Below are positions 15,925 through 23,829 of a stretch of 64,000 nt of DNA, one piece after another. Location of the stretch: NCBI GenBank assembly GCA_037190665.1, contig JBBCJT010000074.1:1-64000 (forward strand), given 5' to 3'. Each line of letters opens with the position of its first letter. Positions within the stretch are counted from its first letter, which is position 1. Origin of the DNA: JBBCJT01 sp037190665 (GTDB taxonomy: Bacteria > Pseudomonadota > Alphaproteobacteria > Acetobacterales > Acetobacteraceae). The translations under genes were made by a program, and so were the position numbers. A model generated the notes under the pieces. It saw only the letters and a program-made list of their open reading frames with translations, was not told where the DNA came from and did not search any database.

Positions 15925-16779
15925 CTACACGTCAGGCGTGCAGGGGTGGAAGCGGAAGGCCGCCTCATGCCGTTCGATGAAGCCGAGCCCCGGAAACGGA
16001 TAATGGTAGCCGATCACCTTCCGGCCTTCCCCGGCGATGCGTGCGAGCAGTGCGGTACGCGTGGCGATGGCGGCGACGGGATCGTCGTCGTAGCCGCTGC
16101 GTGAGCCGGGGAAAGCCAGCGACAACGGCGCATGATCGGCGGCATCGCCGATCAGCAGCAGAGCGTCCGTGCCTTCGCCGATCAGGTAGGAGGTGTGACC
16201 CGGCGTATGCCCCGGCGTGCGGATCGCGCGGATGAAGGGCAGCGGATCGTCGCCGTCGCGCAGCAGCGTGATGCGGTCCCGCAGCGGAAACAGATGCCGC
16301 ATGACCCAGGCGGCAGAACGGCTACCCGTGGCGAGCAGCGCCGGGTCGGTCCAGTGCGCGTACTCGACATCGGCCATGTGTATGCGCGCGTCGGGAAAGG
16401 TCGGCGTGCCGTCCTCGGCGGAGATGCCCCAGGCATGATCCGAATGCGCGTGCGTCAGCACCACGTCCGTGATCGAGGCGGCATCGATGCCGGCCTCCGC
16501 GAGACTGTCCGGCAGCTGCCCGCTCTCGTCGCCGAACAGGCGCGCGGTGCCGAGCCCGGTGTCGAACAGCACGCGATGGCCGGGCAGATCGAGCAGCAGC
16601 AGGTTCTGCTGCACGCGCAGCCGGTCGGTCGGCTGGCCGGCTTCGGCCAGCGCAGCCAGAAGCGCATCCGGGGGTGCATCGAGAAGCACCTCCTGCGGTG
16701 CCTGCAGCGTGAGCGGCCCATCCGACAGAACGACAGCCGGCCAGGCGCCGACACGAAAACGATGATGCATGCGCTGCAT
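15925..16779 (-). CDS. MBL-fold metallo-hydrolase
   Basis: The 284-aa protein has the metallo-beta-lactamase fold: LLLLDLPGHRVLFDTGLG, VVLTHAHSDHAWG (HxHxDH di-zinc site), RTPGHTPGHTSYLI and LLIGDAADHAPLS. The C-terminal H in GYHYPFPGLG completes the site. The start at 16779 (or 16770, 9 nt downstream) is uncertain because neither has a clear ribosome site. The substrate is unknown; related proteins include thioesterases and lactonases. Just upstream is the hairpin cluster at 16820-17070. Confidence 0.87.
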   Translation of the reverse strand: MQRMHHRFRVGAWPAVVLSDGPLTLQAPQEVLLDAPPDALLAALAEAGQPTDRLRVQQNLLLLDLPGHRVLFDTGLGTARLFGDESGQLPDSLAEAGIDAASITDVVLTHAHSDHAWGISAEDGTPTFPDARIHMADVEYAHWTDPALLATGSRSAAWVMRHLFPLRDRITLLRDGDDPLPFIRAIRTPGHTPGHTSYLIGEGTDALLLIGDAADHAPLSLAFPGSRSGYDDDPVAAIATRTALLARIAGEGRKVIGYHYPFPGLGFIERHEAAFRFHPCTPDV

Positions 16780-16819
16780 GCTGGCCGGAACTTCGTGGCG
16801 GAGCCATGGCCGGGAAGAG

Positions 16820-17070
16820 GCGGGGCTCTGCCCCGCGCCCCGGCAAGGGCGCTGCCCTTGCATCCCGCAAGGGGCCACCGGCCCCTTGACCCGGGATTCC
16901 ATCAAGAGGGCCTTCGGCCAAATCGGTTGATTGAACCCCCTCCCTGAAGGAGGGGGTTCAATCAACCGACCTGATCAAAGCCTTCCTGAAGGAATCGAGG
17001 TCGAGGAGCCCGCGGCTCCTCGCGGGGTACAGGGGCAGAGCCCCTGTTGGGGCATGGGGCAAAGCCCCAT
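16820..17070. repeat. Cluster of perfect hairpins, mostly with 3-nt loops
   Basis: The 295-bp gap between the MBL and SLOG genes holds at least eight separate perfect inverted repeats. They are at 16820-16836, 16844-16860, 16868-16888, 16909-16919, 16924-16968, 17003-17021, 17029-17047 and 17054-17070. Seven have 3-nt loops (TCT, GCT, ACC, TTC, CGC, AGA, AAA). The largest is a 20-bp perfect stem with loop CTGAA (16924-16968). No gene is visible here. The arrangement looks like a mosaic of REP-like elements rather than a single terminator. Confidence 0.9.
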
Positions 17071-17074
17071 CGCT

Positions 17075-17539
17075 TCACCCCGGCAGTGCCACCTTCAATC
17101 TCGGCCAGAGGTCGTCCCACGCCTCGTAGGTCTGCACGCCCGCGACGACTGGCGCGCCGTGGCCGACGAAGACGGCGCGGCCGAACTGCAGGCCGAGCGC
17201 GATCTCGCTGAGCGTGCCCACGCCCCCGCCGACCGCGATCAGCGCGCAGGCGGCGCGTGCGATCAGCGCGTTGCGCGCGGGGCCGATGCCGGTGGCGAGC
17301 GGGATGGTCACGTGCGGGTTCGCGCCGGACCAGTGCTCGTCCGGCAGCAGGCCGACGCTGATGCCGCCTGCCTTCGCCACGCCGCGGCAGGCCGCCTCCA
17401 TCACGCCGGTCTTGCCGCCGCAGAGCACGATGAGGCCCTGCCGTGCGAGCGCCTCGCCGAGTATCTCGGCGAAGGCGGCCTGTGCGTCGCTCGGCTCGCG
17501 CGGGCCGATGACCGCGACCGGCGGGCTACCCACGCGCAC
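17075..17539 (-). CDS. SLOG/LOG-like protein (TIGR00725 type)
   Basis: The 154-aa protein has a Rossmann-like SLOG fold: VAVIGPREPSDAQAAFAEILGEALARQGLIVLCGGKTGVMEA, then RNALIARAACALIAVGGGVGTLSEIALGLQFGR, where GGGVGTLSE is the nucleotide-binding loop. Such proteins are often described as 'lysine decarboxylase-like', but that name comes from the LOG cytokinin enzymes and does not fit all members. The GTG start at 17539 lies inside the end of the upstream ABC permease gene (overlap of 14 nt), so the two are coupled. The function is unknown. Confidence 0.85.
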   Translation of the reverse strand: MRVGSPPVAVIGPREPSDAQAAFAEILGEALARQGLIVLCGGKTGVMEAACRGVAKAGGISVGLLPDEHWSGANPHVTIPLATGIGPARNALIARAACALIAVGGGVGTLSEIALGLQFGRAVFVGHGAPVVAGVQTYEAWDDLWPRLKVALPG

Positions 17540-18335
17540 GCTCGCGGCGCACGGCGGCGATCTCGCCGAGGGCCATCACCGCGGTGCAGGCGGCGGCGAG
17601 CAGCACCGCCATCGCGGCGGCGGCGGGGAAGTCGCTGCCGGTCTCCGCGATGCGCGAGTAGAGCAGCAGCGGCAGCACCGGCGACTGCGTGCCGACGAGC
17701 GCGAGCGCGGTGCCATAGGCGCCGAGCGCGATCGCCCCGCACAGCGCGGCGGCGACGCCGAGCGAGGGCAGAAGTTCGGGGATCGTCACGTCGAACAGCG
17801 TGCGCAGCCGCGACGCGCCGAGCGAGGCGGCGGCCTCGGACAGCCGGGCGTCGAGGTTCAGCACCACCGGCAGCAGCATCGCGACGACGCGCGGGATGAG
17901 GAAGTAGGCATAGGCGAAGGCCAGTCCTTCCGGGGAGTAGAGCAGGCCGGACACCGCGACCGGATCGAAGCCGATGCGTTCCAGCAGCATGGTGACGAAA
18001 CCGGCGCGGCCATAGGCGAGGATGAAGCCGTAGGCGATCACGAGGCCGGAGAAGGTCAGCGGCAGCGAGACAAGGAACAGCAGCCCGGTGCGCAGCCCGG
18101 GCCGCAGCCGCGCGAGGCCGAAAGCGACCGCGAGCCCGGCGGGCACGGACAGCACCGCCGCGGTGACGGCTAGCACCGCGCTACCCCAGGACGCCTGGGC
18201 CAGCAGCGGATCGGCGAGGACACGGCCGAAGGCGGAGGCGCCGTCGACGAAGGCCTCGCCGACGACGGAGCCGAGCGGCAGCAGGAAGAAGCCGCACAGC
18301 AGCACCGCCGCCGGCAGGATGGCGAGCGCCTTCAT
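17526..18335 (-). CDS. ABC transporter permease (ThiP/AfuB-like half)
   Basis: The 269-aa inner-membrane permease has the segment VSLPLTFSGLVIAYGFILAYG and the EAA coupling loop EAAASLGASRLRTLFDVTIPELLPS. These are typical of importers for iron(III), thiamine, polyamines or phosphonates. It would pair with the product of 21215-21979. Between it and the binding-protein gene lies 787 bp of repetitive non-coding DNA. The gene overlaps the SLOG gene by 14 nt at its 3' end. Confidence 0.88.
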   Translation of the reverse strand: MKALAILPAAVLLCGFFLLPLGSVVGEAFVDGASAFGRVLADPLLAQASWGSAVLAVTAAVLSVPAGLAVAFGLARLRPGLRTGLLFLVSLPLTFSGLVIAYGFILAYGRAGFVTMLLERIGFDPVAVSGLLYSPEGLAFAYAYFLIPRVVAMLLPVVLNLDARLSEAAASLGASRLRTLFDVTIPELLPSLGVAAALCGAIALGAYGTALALVGTQSPVLPLLLYSRIAETGSDFPAAAAMAVLLAAACTAVMALGEIAAVRRERARG

Positions 18336-18360
18336 CGGTGCGCGTCCCGTCGCGCTGCTT

Positions 18361-18499
18361 CCCCTCTCCCGCCGGGCGGGAGAGGGAGGGGCCCGCGCTT
18401 GCGCGGGAGGGTGAGGGGGCCTGCGCGGATGCGAAACTTCAGCGACGCGCTGTCAGAAGCACCCTCACCCCGGCCCTCTCCCGCGAGCGGGAGAGGGGG
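18361..18499 (-). repeat. ~137-bp interspersed nested-palindrome element, copy 3 (inverted)
   Basis: This copy is in reverse orientation: CCCCTCTCCCGCCGGGCGGGAGAGGG, GGGCCCGCGCTTGCGCGGGAGGG, GTGAGGG, a variable middle, CACCCTCACCCC and CCCTCTCCCGCGAGCGGGAGAGGGG. It ends 25 nt upstream of the permease start at 18335, so it would lie in that gene's 5' leader, unlike the other copies. Confidence 0.87.
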
Positions 18500-18568
18500 A
18501 AGAGCCACGACGGTTCCGCGAAACTTCCGCGGGGAGCTTGCCTCGCCCGCAACAGCAACAACGGGCTG

Positions 18569-19093
18569 ACTCCGCGCGCCGGTCCAAGGCCGCGACTGCG
18601 GCCCGCCGCCTATGCCGCGAGCCAAGCGGCCGGCGGCCTCGCCCGGTGCATGAGGGCATCGGAGAACGGGCCGGCCCGATAAGCCGGCCCGAGGCCGCGA
18701 CTGCGGCCCGCGGCCTATATGGCGAGCCAAGCGGCCGGAGGCCGCGTCCGGCGCCTGAGGGCATCGGAGAATGGGCCGGCCCGACAAGCCGGCCGGAGAG
18801 CGCGACGCCGGCCCGCCGCTTATGCGGCGAGCCAAGCGGCTGGAGGCCGCGTCCGGCGCCTGAGGGCACGAGATCACGGGCCGGCCCGATAAGCCGGCCC
18901 GAGGCCGCGACTGCGGCCCGCCGCTTATGCGGTGAGCCAAGCGGTCGAAGGTCGCGCCCGGCGCTTGAGGGCACCGGAGAACGGGCCGGCCCGATACGCC
19001 GGCCCGAGGCCGCGACTGCGGACCGCGGCGTATGCCGCGAGCCAAGCGGCCGGAGGCCGCGCCCGGCGCCTGAGGGCAAGAAAGGAGCTGAGC
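18569..19093. repeat. Five 105-bp tandem repeats rich in palindromes
   Basis: Five imperfect units begin at about 18569, 18674, 18779, 18884 and 18989, with a constant spacing of 105 bp. Each carries several hairpins: GGGCCGGC..GCCGGCCC, GGCCGC-GACT-GCGGCC, CCGC-TTAT-GCGG and GCGGCC-GGA-GGCCGC, then GGCGCCTGAGGGCA. Since 105 is a multiple of three, long frames stay open on both strands, but none has protein-like features. The array lies between the SBP and the permease of one ABC operon. Confidence 0.92.
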
Positions 19094-19126
19094 GTGGCGG
19101 CCAATCTTCCTGGCCGCCACGCTCAG
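19088..19126 (-). terminator. Stem-loop over the SBP stop codon (terminator or mRNA-stability element)
   Basis: A perfect 16-bp stem with a 7-nt loop (19104-19110) covers the TGA of the binding-protein gene (19125-19123). On the minus strand it is followed by CTCCTTTCTT, a weak pyrimidine tract. It probably ends or trims the transcript after the SBP so that more SBP than permease is made; that role is inferred. Confidence 0.65.
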
Positions 19127-20187
19127 CGCGTCAGCGCGGCGGCAGCCCACAGCCGGTCCACCTCCGCCTTGCGCGCGCTCGCCTGCACGATGTCCAGCGG
19201 GCGGACCTGCGGCGCCTTGGGCATGCGCGCCTCGATCTCCGGCGGCAGTTCGAGCCCGGGGACGGAGGGACGGACGAAACCCTCGGCGAAGATGCGCTGG
19301 CCCGCGTCGCTCATGGTCCAGTTCAGCCACAGCTTCCCGGCATTCGGGTTGGGCCCGTTCCTGACGAGGCTGATCGCGTAGGGTGCCGCGGCCGAGGCCT
19401 CCTTCGGGATGACGACGGCGCAGTCGTCGCCCATCCCGTCCACGTACTTCGCCTTCAGCCCGTCATTCTCGTAGGCGATCCACACCGGGATCTCGCCCTT
19501 GACGAACTTGGCGTACGGCGTGGTGCCCTCCACGCGCTGCACGTTGCCAGCCTTGTGCAGCCGGCCGAACCAGTCGGCACCCGGGGCGATGTTGTCCATG
19601 TCGCCGCCATTGCCGAACGCGGCGGCGAACACGCCGACCTGGCCCACGCCGGTGGAGCGCGGATCGAGATACGTCACCGCGTTGCGGAAGTCGGCGCCGA
19701 GCAGGTCGGCGAAGCTCTCGGGGATCTTCTTCGCCAGCTTGCGGTTCACCACGAAGGCGATGACGAGCTGGTGGATGGTGAACCACTGCCCTTCCGGATG
19801 CCGCAGCACCGCGGGCAGGCGATCGAAGTTCACCGGGGTGAACGGTGCCACCACCCCCTTCGCCACCGCGTCCACGGCGGAGGCGGCGAAGTAGTAGGCG
19901 GTGTCCGCCTGCGGCCGGTTGCGCGCCTTGTCCAGCGCGACGACGGTCGCCGCCGAGCCGAGGTCGTTATAGACGATCTCGACCCCCGGATAGCGGCGCT
20001 TGAAGGCGGCGAACTGCGCGGCCCAGTTGGCCCAGGTCGGCCCGGTGTCGAAGGAGACGACCATGCCTTCCTTGGCGGCCGCCTCGAACAGGGCGCGTTC
20101 GCCCGGGTACATCTCCGCACCGTCGAAGGCGCGGGCGGCGAGCGGGGCGACGGCCAGTCCGGCCGTCAGCGTGCGGCGGGTGATCAT
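19123..20187 (-). CDS. ABC transporter extracellular substrate-binding protein (iron/thiamine/polyamine-like family)
   Basis: The 354-aa periplasmic binding protein starts with a twin-Arg-like signal (MITRRTLTAGLAVAPLAARA). The mature part has VSFDTGPTWANWAAQFAAFKRRYPGVEIVYNDLGSAA, and later VTYLDPRSTGVGQVG and VWIAYENDG. This is the FbpA/PotD-like (SBP family 1/8) type. The start ATG overlaps the stop of the ATPase gene (ATGA). The substrate is not evident: iron, thiamine, phosphonates and polyamines are all possible. Its stop codon lies in a strong stem-loop. Confidence 0.87.
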   Translation of the reverse strand: MITRRTLTAGLAVAPLAARAFDGAEMYPGERALFEAAAKEGMVVSFDTGPTWANWAAQFAAFKRRYPGVEIVYNDLGSAATVVALDKARNRPQADTAYYFAASAVDAVAKGVVAPFTPVNFDRLPAVLRHPEGQWFTIHQLVIAFVVNRKLAKKIPESFADLLGADFRNAVTYLDPRSTGVGQVGVFAAAFGNGGDMDNIAPGADWFGRLHKAGNVQRVEGTTPYAKFVKGEIPVWIAYENDGLKAKYVDGMGDDCAVVIPKEASAAAPYAISLVRNGPNPNAGKLWLNWTMSDAGQRIFAEGFVRPSVPGLELPPEIEARMPKAPQVRPLDIVQASARKAEVDRLWAAAALTR

Positions 20188-21218
20188 GGCGTTGTGTCCT
20201 CGTCTGGCAGGAGCAGGATGGACTCGGGCGGAATATGCGCCTCCGCGAACTCGGCGCGGGAGGCGGTCTCGATGCGCAGCAGCGTGTCGGGGCCGACGCG
20301 CAGGTCGATCCGGCGGAGGCTGCCGAGGAAGCGGTCGGCCGCCTTCTCGCCGGCGATGCGGTTGATCTCGGCGGCGCCGGGGACCACGCGCTCGGGGCGG
20401 ATCAGCGCCACCGCCCGCGTACCGGGCTGGTGGCCGGACGTCTCCGCGCGCAGTTCGCCCAGCGCTGTGCGGATCAGGCCGGGGGCGGCGATGGTGGCGG
20501 GGAACAGGTTGGCATGGCCGACGAAGGCCGCGACCGCGCGGTTGGCGGGGCGATCATACAGGGTATGCGGGTCGGCGACCTGCAGCAGCCGTCCGTTCTG
20601 CATCACCGCGACCCGGTCGGCGATCGACAGCGCCTCCTCCTGGTCGTGGGTGACGTGCAGCGTCGCCGCGCCGGACTCGCGCTGCATGCGGCGGATCAGG
20701 TCGCGCAGCTCGGCGCGCACGGCGGCATCGAGCGCGGAGAGAGGCTCGTCGAGCAGCAGGGCGGCGGGGCGGAAGACCAGCGCGCGGGCCAGCGCGACGC
20801 GCTGCTGCTGCCCGCCGGACAGCCGGCCCGGCAGCCTCTCCGCCTGTTCAGCGAGGCCGACGCGGCCCAGCATCTCGCGCGCCCGCGCCATCCGCTCCGC
20901 GCGCGCGATGCCGCGCAGGCGCAGCGGATAGGCGACGTTCTCGGCCGCCGACATCAGCGGGAACAGCGCGTAGGACTGGAACACCACGCCGAGGTTGCGT
21001 TCCTTCGGCGCCACGCCCGCCATGTCCCGCCCGCCGATCGCGACGCGCCCGGATTGTGAGTCGAGGAAGCCGGCGGCAAGCCGCAGCAGCGTGGTCTTGC
21101 CGGAACCGGAGGCGCCGATGACCGCGACCAGCTCGCCGGGAGCGACCGTCAGCGTCACGTCGCTGACGCCGCCCGCGCTGCCGTAGCGATAGGTGACGTT
21201 GTCGAAGGTGACGCTCAT
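20184..21218 (-). CDS. ABC transporter ATP-binding protein (PotA/FbpC-like)
   Basis: The 344-aa protein has Walker A GASGSGKTT, Q-loop VFQSYALFP, signature LSGGQQQRVALARAL, Walker B LLLDEPLSALD and the switch H in HVTHDQEEAL. The C-terminal part (PERVVPGAAEINRIAGEKAADRFLGSLRRIDLRV) is a TOBE domain, as in PotA/FbpC. It starts at 21218, overlapping the stop of the permease gene (ATGA), and its own stop overlaps the SBP start. This identifies it as the energy unit of the importer. Confidence 0.93.
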   Translation of the reverse strand: MSVTFDNVTYRYGSAGGVSDVTLTVAPGELVAVIGASGSGKTTLLRLAAGFLDSQSGRVAIGGRDMAGVAPKERNLGVVFQSYALFPLMSAAENVAYPLRLRGIARAERMARAREMLGRVGLAEQAERLPGRLSGGQQQRVALARALVFRPAALLLDEPLSALDAAVRAELRDLIRRMQRESGAATLHVTHDQEEALSIADRVAVMQNGRLLQVADPHTLYDRPANRAVAAFVGHANLFPATIAAPGLIRTALGELRAETSGHQPGTRAVALIRPERVVPGAAEINRIAGEKAADRFLGSLRRIDLRVGPDTLLRIETASRAEFAEAHIPPESILLLPDEDTTP

Positions 21219-21979
21219 GCCCGTGACGTCCCCCGCGCGGCCAGCGCCGCGCCTGTCGATGCCAGCACCGCGAGCACGAGCAGGATGACCGTGGCCGCGC
21301 AGGCGAAGCCGGCCGCGCCGTAGAAGGCCTGCAGCAGCACCACCGGGAAGGGGCGCGACAGGAAGCCGGAGACGAGGTTGGCGAGCTGGAACTCGCCGAT
21401 GGTCAGCGCGGTCACCGTCATCAGCCCCGCCAGCAGCGAGTGCCGCAGCGAGGGCAGCACGATGTCCACGAAGCGCCGCCAGGAGGAGGCGCCGAGGCTT
21501 TCGGCCGCCTGCTCCAGCGCGGCGAGGCCGAGATGGCGGATATCGGCCACCAGCGTCTGCACCATGTACGGCAGCGTCACCACGGACACGCCCATCACCA
21601 GAAGCCACGTGCTGCCGAGGAAGGGCAGCGCATCGGACGAGAACACCACCACGAAGCCGAAGGCGAGCACCAGTTCCGGCACCGCGATCGGCAGCAGCGC
21701 GACCAGCCGCAGCGCGAAGCGGGACAGCGTGCCGCCCCCGGTCGCGAGCGCCCAGGCGAGCGGCGTGGCGGTGACCAGCACGGTGACGGCGACACCCGCT
21801 GCGACCGTCAGGCTGGTGGTGAAGGCGCGGCGGAAGGACGGGTCGGTCGCCACCTGCACGTACCACTCGGTGGTGAAGCCCTCGGGCAGCAGCGTGTTGG
21901 TCCAGCGCGCGCCGAAGCTGCCCACCAGCAGCAGGGCGATCGGGATCAGCAGGTAGGTCAGGTACAGCGCGATGGCCAT
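21215..21979 (-). CDS. ABC transporter permease (first gene of the importer operon)
   Basis: The 254-aa membrane protein begins MAIALYLTYLLIPIALLLVGSFG and has RFALRLVALLPIAVPELVLAFGF and the coupling loop EQAAESLGASSWRRFVDIVLPSLRHS. It is the second permease half of the importer. The start at 21979 was chosen because the hydrophobic N-terminus begins there; no clear Shine-Dalgarno sequence is seen. It opens the operon and is divergent from the DeoR regulator, with a palindrome between them. Confidence 0.87.
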   Translation of the reverse strand: MAIALYLTYLLIPIALLLVGSFGARWTNTLLPEGFTTEWYVQVATDPSFRRAFTTSLTVAAGVAVTVLVTATPLAWALATGGGTLSRFALRLVALLPIAVPELVLAFGFVVVFSSDALPFLGSTWLLVMGVSVVTLPYMVQTLVADIRHLGLAALEQAAESLGASSWRRFVDIVLPSLRHSLLAGLMTVTALTIGEFQLANLVSGFLSRPFPVVLLQAFYGAAGFACAATVILLVLAVLASTGAALAARGTSRA

Positions 21980-22039
21980 CGGCGCGGGCTTATATCCATA
22001 CGTTTCCTGCCGGGTATGATCGTTCGGTGACAGATGCAA

Positions 22040-22055
22040 TGGAAGATTTCTTCCA
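22040..22055. promoter_or_regulatory. Predicted DeoR operator (7-2-7 palindrome)
   Basis: TGGAAGA-TT-TCTTCCA is a perfect inverted repeat between the divergent permease and DeoR genes, 26 nt before the regulator's start codon. Assignment to this DeoR protein is inferred from its position and symmetry. Confidence 0.5.
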
Positions 22056-22081
22056 ACCACCCGCCGGGGCACACTCGCCCC

Positions 22082-22843
22082 ATGCCTGACGCCACCGCCC
22101 GCCAGCAGCGCATCCTCGCCGCCGTCCAGGCCCAGGGGTTCGCCACGATCGAAGCCCTGGCCGATACGCTCGGCGTGTCCGCCCAGACCGCCCGGCGGGA
22201 GGCGATTCGGCTGCAGCAGGCCGGGCTGCTTCAGCGCTTCCACGGGGGCGTGGGCCTGCCGGAGGAGCGGGTGCGGCCGGGCTACGCCCTGAAGCGCCAC
22301 GCCGCGCCGGAGGCGAAGCGGCGGATCGGCGCGGCGGCCGCGTCCCTGGTCCCGCGCGGGGCCTCGGTGTTCATCGACGTGGGCACGACGGCGGAGGCGG
22401 CCGCCCGCGCACTCGCCGGCCATGCCCGGCTCCGCGTGGTCACCGTCAGCCTGCACGTGGCCGGGCTGCTCGCCGGCCGGCCGGGGATCGAGGTGTTCGT
22501 GGCCGGCGGCATGCTCCGCGGGGCGGACGGGTCGCTGGTGGGGGTGGAAACCTGCGCGGCGCTGGCGCGCTTCCGCTGCGACATCGCGCTGATCGGCTGC
22601 TCGGGCTTCGCGGAGGACGGGGCTGTCATGGACCACGACCTCGACAAGATCGCCGCCAAGCAGGCGATGCTGCGCGCGGCGCGGGACGCCCTGCTGCTGG
22701 CGGATGCCGCGAAGTTCGCCCGCACCGCACCCGCGCTGGTTGCCCCGGCTTCCGCCTTCGGCCGGCTGGTGACGGATGCCGCCCCGCCCGCCGGCCTCGC
22801 CGCCACGCTTGCCGCGCAGGGCATCATGACGGTTCTGGCATGA
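22082..22843 (+). CDS. DeoR/GlpR family transcriptional regulator
   Basis: The 253-aa protein has an N-terminal HTH (RQQRILAAVQAQGFATIEALADTLGVSAQTARREAIRLQQAGLLQRFHGGV) and a sugar-phosphate-isomerase-like sensor domain (VFIDVGTTAEAAARAL, VTVSLHVAGLL, VAGGMLRGADGSLVG, then KQAMLRAARDALLLADAAKF). DeoR proteins usually respond to phosphorylated sugars. It is divergent from the ABC importer at 17.5-22 kb, so it is a likely repressor of it; this hints at a phosphorylated or sugar-linked substrate. The start is MPDATARQQ at 22082. Confidence 0.9.
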   Translation: MPDATARQQRILAAVQAQGFATIEALADTLGVSAQTARREAIRLQQAGLLQRFHGGVGLPEERVRPGYALKRHAAPEAKRRIGAAAASLVPRGASVFIDVGTTAEAAARALAGHARLRVVTVSLHVAGLLAGRPGIEVFVAGGMLRGADGSLVGVETCAALARFRCDIALIGCSGFAEDGAVMDHDLDKIAAKQAMLRAARDALLLADAAKFARTAPALVAPASAFGRLVTDAAPPAGLAATLAAQGIMTVLA

Positions 22844-22875
22844 TCCGCCCATTCTGCCGCGAGGTGGCTTCGCGT

Positions 22876-23829
22876 ATGGTCCGCGCCATCATGCGCCGCG
22901 CGCTGCTCGCCGCCGCCCTGCTGTTCGCCCTGCCGGCTGCCGCCAGCCAGGTGGTCGTGCTGAATTCCGGCGAGGCGACGATCAGCGTGCTCGACCGGGA
23001 GAGCCGGGTCGAACTGCGGCGGATGCCGGTATTGCGGGAGGTGCATCACCTCGCGCTCACGCCCGACCGCACCACCCTGCTGGTCGGCGATTCCGGCGGC
23101 AACGAGATGCTGTTCCTCGACCCCGCCACGGCGGAGATCAAGCGGCGGGAGCGCTTCTCCAACCCCTACCATTTCGGCTTCACGCCCGACGGCAGCAAGC
23201 TGGTCGTCACCTCCCTGCGCCGCAACCATGTGGACATCTACGACTGGGCGGCCGCCGAGCAGAAGCTGACGCTGCGGCGCCGGGTGAAGGTGGGCGACAT
23301 GCCCAGCCACGTGACCTTCACCCCGGACAGCCGCGTCACCTTCGTCACCCTGCAGGGCGCGAACCGGCTGATCGCGATCGACACCGAGACCGGCGCGGTG
23401 CGCTGGGAGACGCGCGTGGGCCGTGCGCCGGCGGGTGTCACGTGGCATCGCGGCGTGCTGCTGGTGGGCAACATGGGCGAGGACAACATCTCCGTCGTCG
23501 ATCCCGCCACCGGCCTGACCACGCGGCGCATCATCACGCGGCGCGGCGCGCACACGATCTTCCCCTCGCCGGACGGACGGGTGCTGTACGCGACGGCGCG
23601 GGTGGATTCCGGCATCTCCGTGCTCGACGCGGACACGCTGGAGGTGCGCGCCACCTGGGCGGTTCCCGGCGGCCCGGACTGCCTCGATTTCGGGCCGGAC
23701 GGGAAGATCTGGGCGACGCTGCGCTGGGTGAAGCGCGTCGCGGTGATCGACCCGGAGACCGGCGCGTTCGAGACCGCGGATGTGGGCCGCTCGCCGCATG
23801 GCATCTTCGTCCATGGCGGCGGCGAGTAG
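22876..23829 (+). CDS. Secreted YVTN-type beta-propeller protein
   Basis: The 317-aa protein has a signal peptide (MVRAIMRRALLAAALLFALPAAAS) and then repeated units such as VVVLNSGEATISVLDRESRV and DNISVVDPATGLTTRRI, typical of a seven-bladed YVTN propeller. It is probably periplasmic or secreted. The start at 22876 is preceded by GAGGTGG at suitable spacing; the ATG at 22840 overlaps the DeoR stop but has no ribosome site. It overlaps the next gene by 17 nt. It may bind or scaffold a partner; the function is unknown. Confidence 0.83.
   Translation: MVRAIMRRALLAAALLFALPAAASQVVVLNSGEATISVLDRESRVELRRMPVLREVHHLALTPDRTTLLVGDSGGNEMLFLDPATAEIKRRERFSNPYHFGFTPDGSKLVVTSLRRNHVDIYDWAAAEQKLTLRRRVKVGDMPSHVTFTPDSRVTFVTLQGANRLIAIDTETGAVRWETRVGRAPAGVTWHRGVLLVGNMGEDNISVVDPATGLTTRRIITRRGAHTIFPSPDGRVLYATARVDSGISVLDADTLEVRATWAVPGGPDCLDFGPDGKIWATLRWVKRVAVIDPETGAFETADVGRSPHGIFVHGGGE

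Noticed and set aside
18569..19093. CRISPR-like repeats
   Set aside because: The units are adjacent without spacers and differ internally; there are no cas genes.
18332..20931. Reading frames through the 105-bp array, coding for 35-residue repeats
   Set aside because: Because the repeat length is divisible by three, frames stay open on both strands. The products have no protein-like pattern and there is no clear ribosome site.
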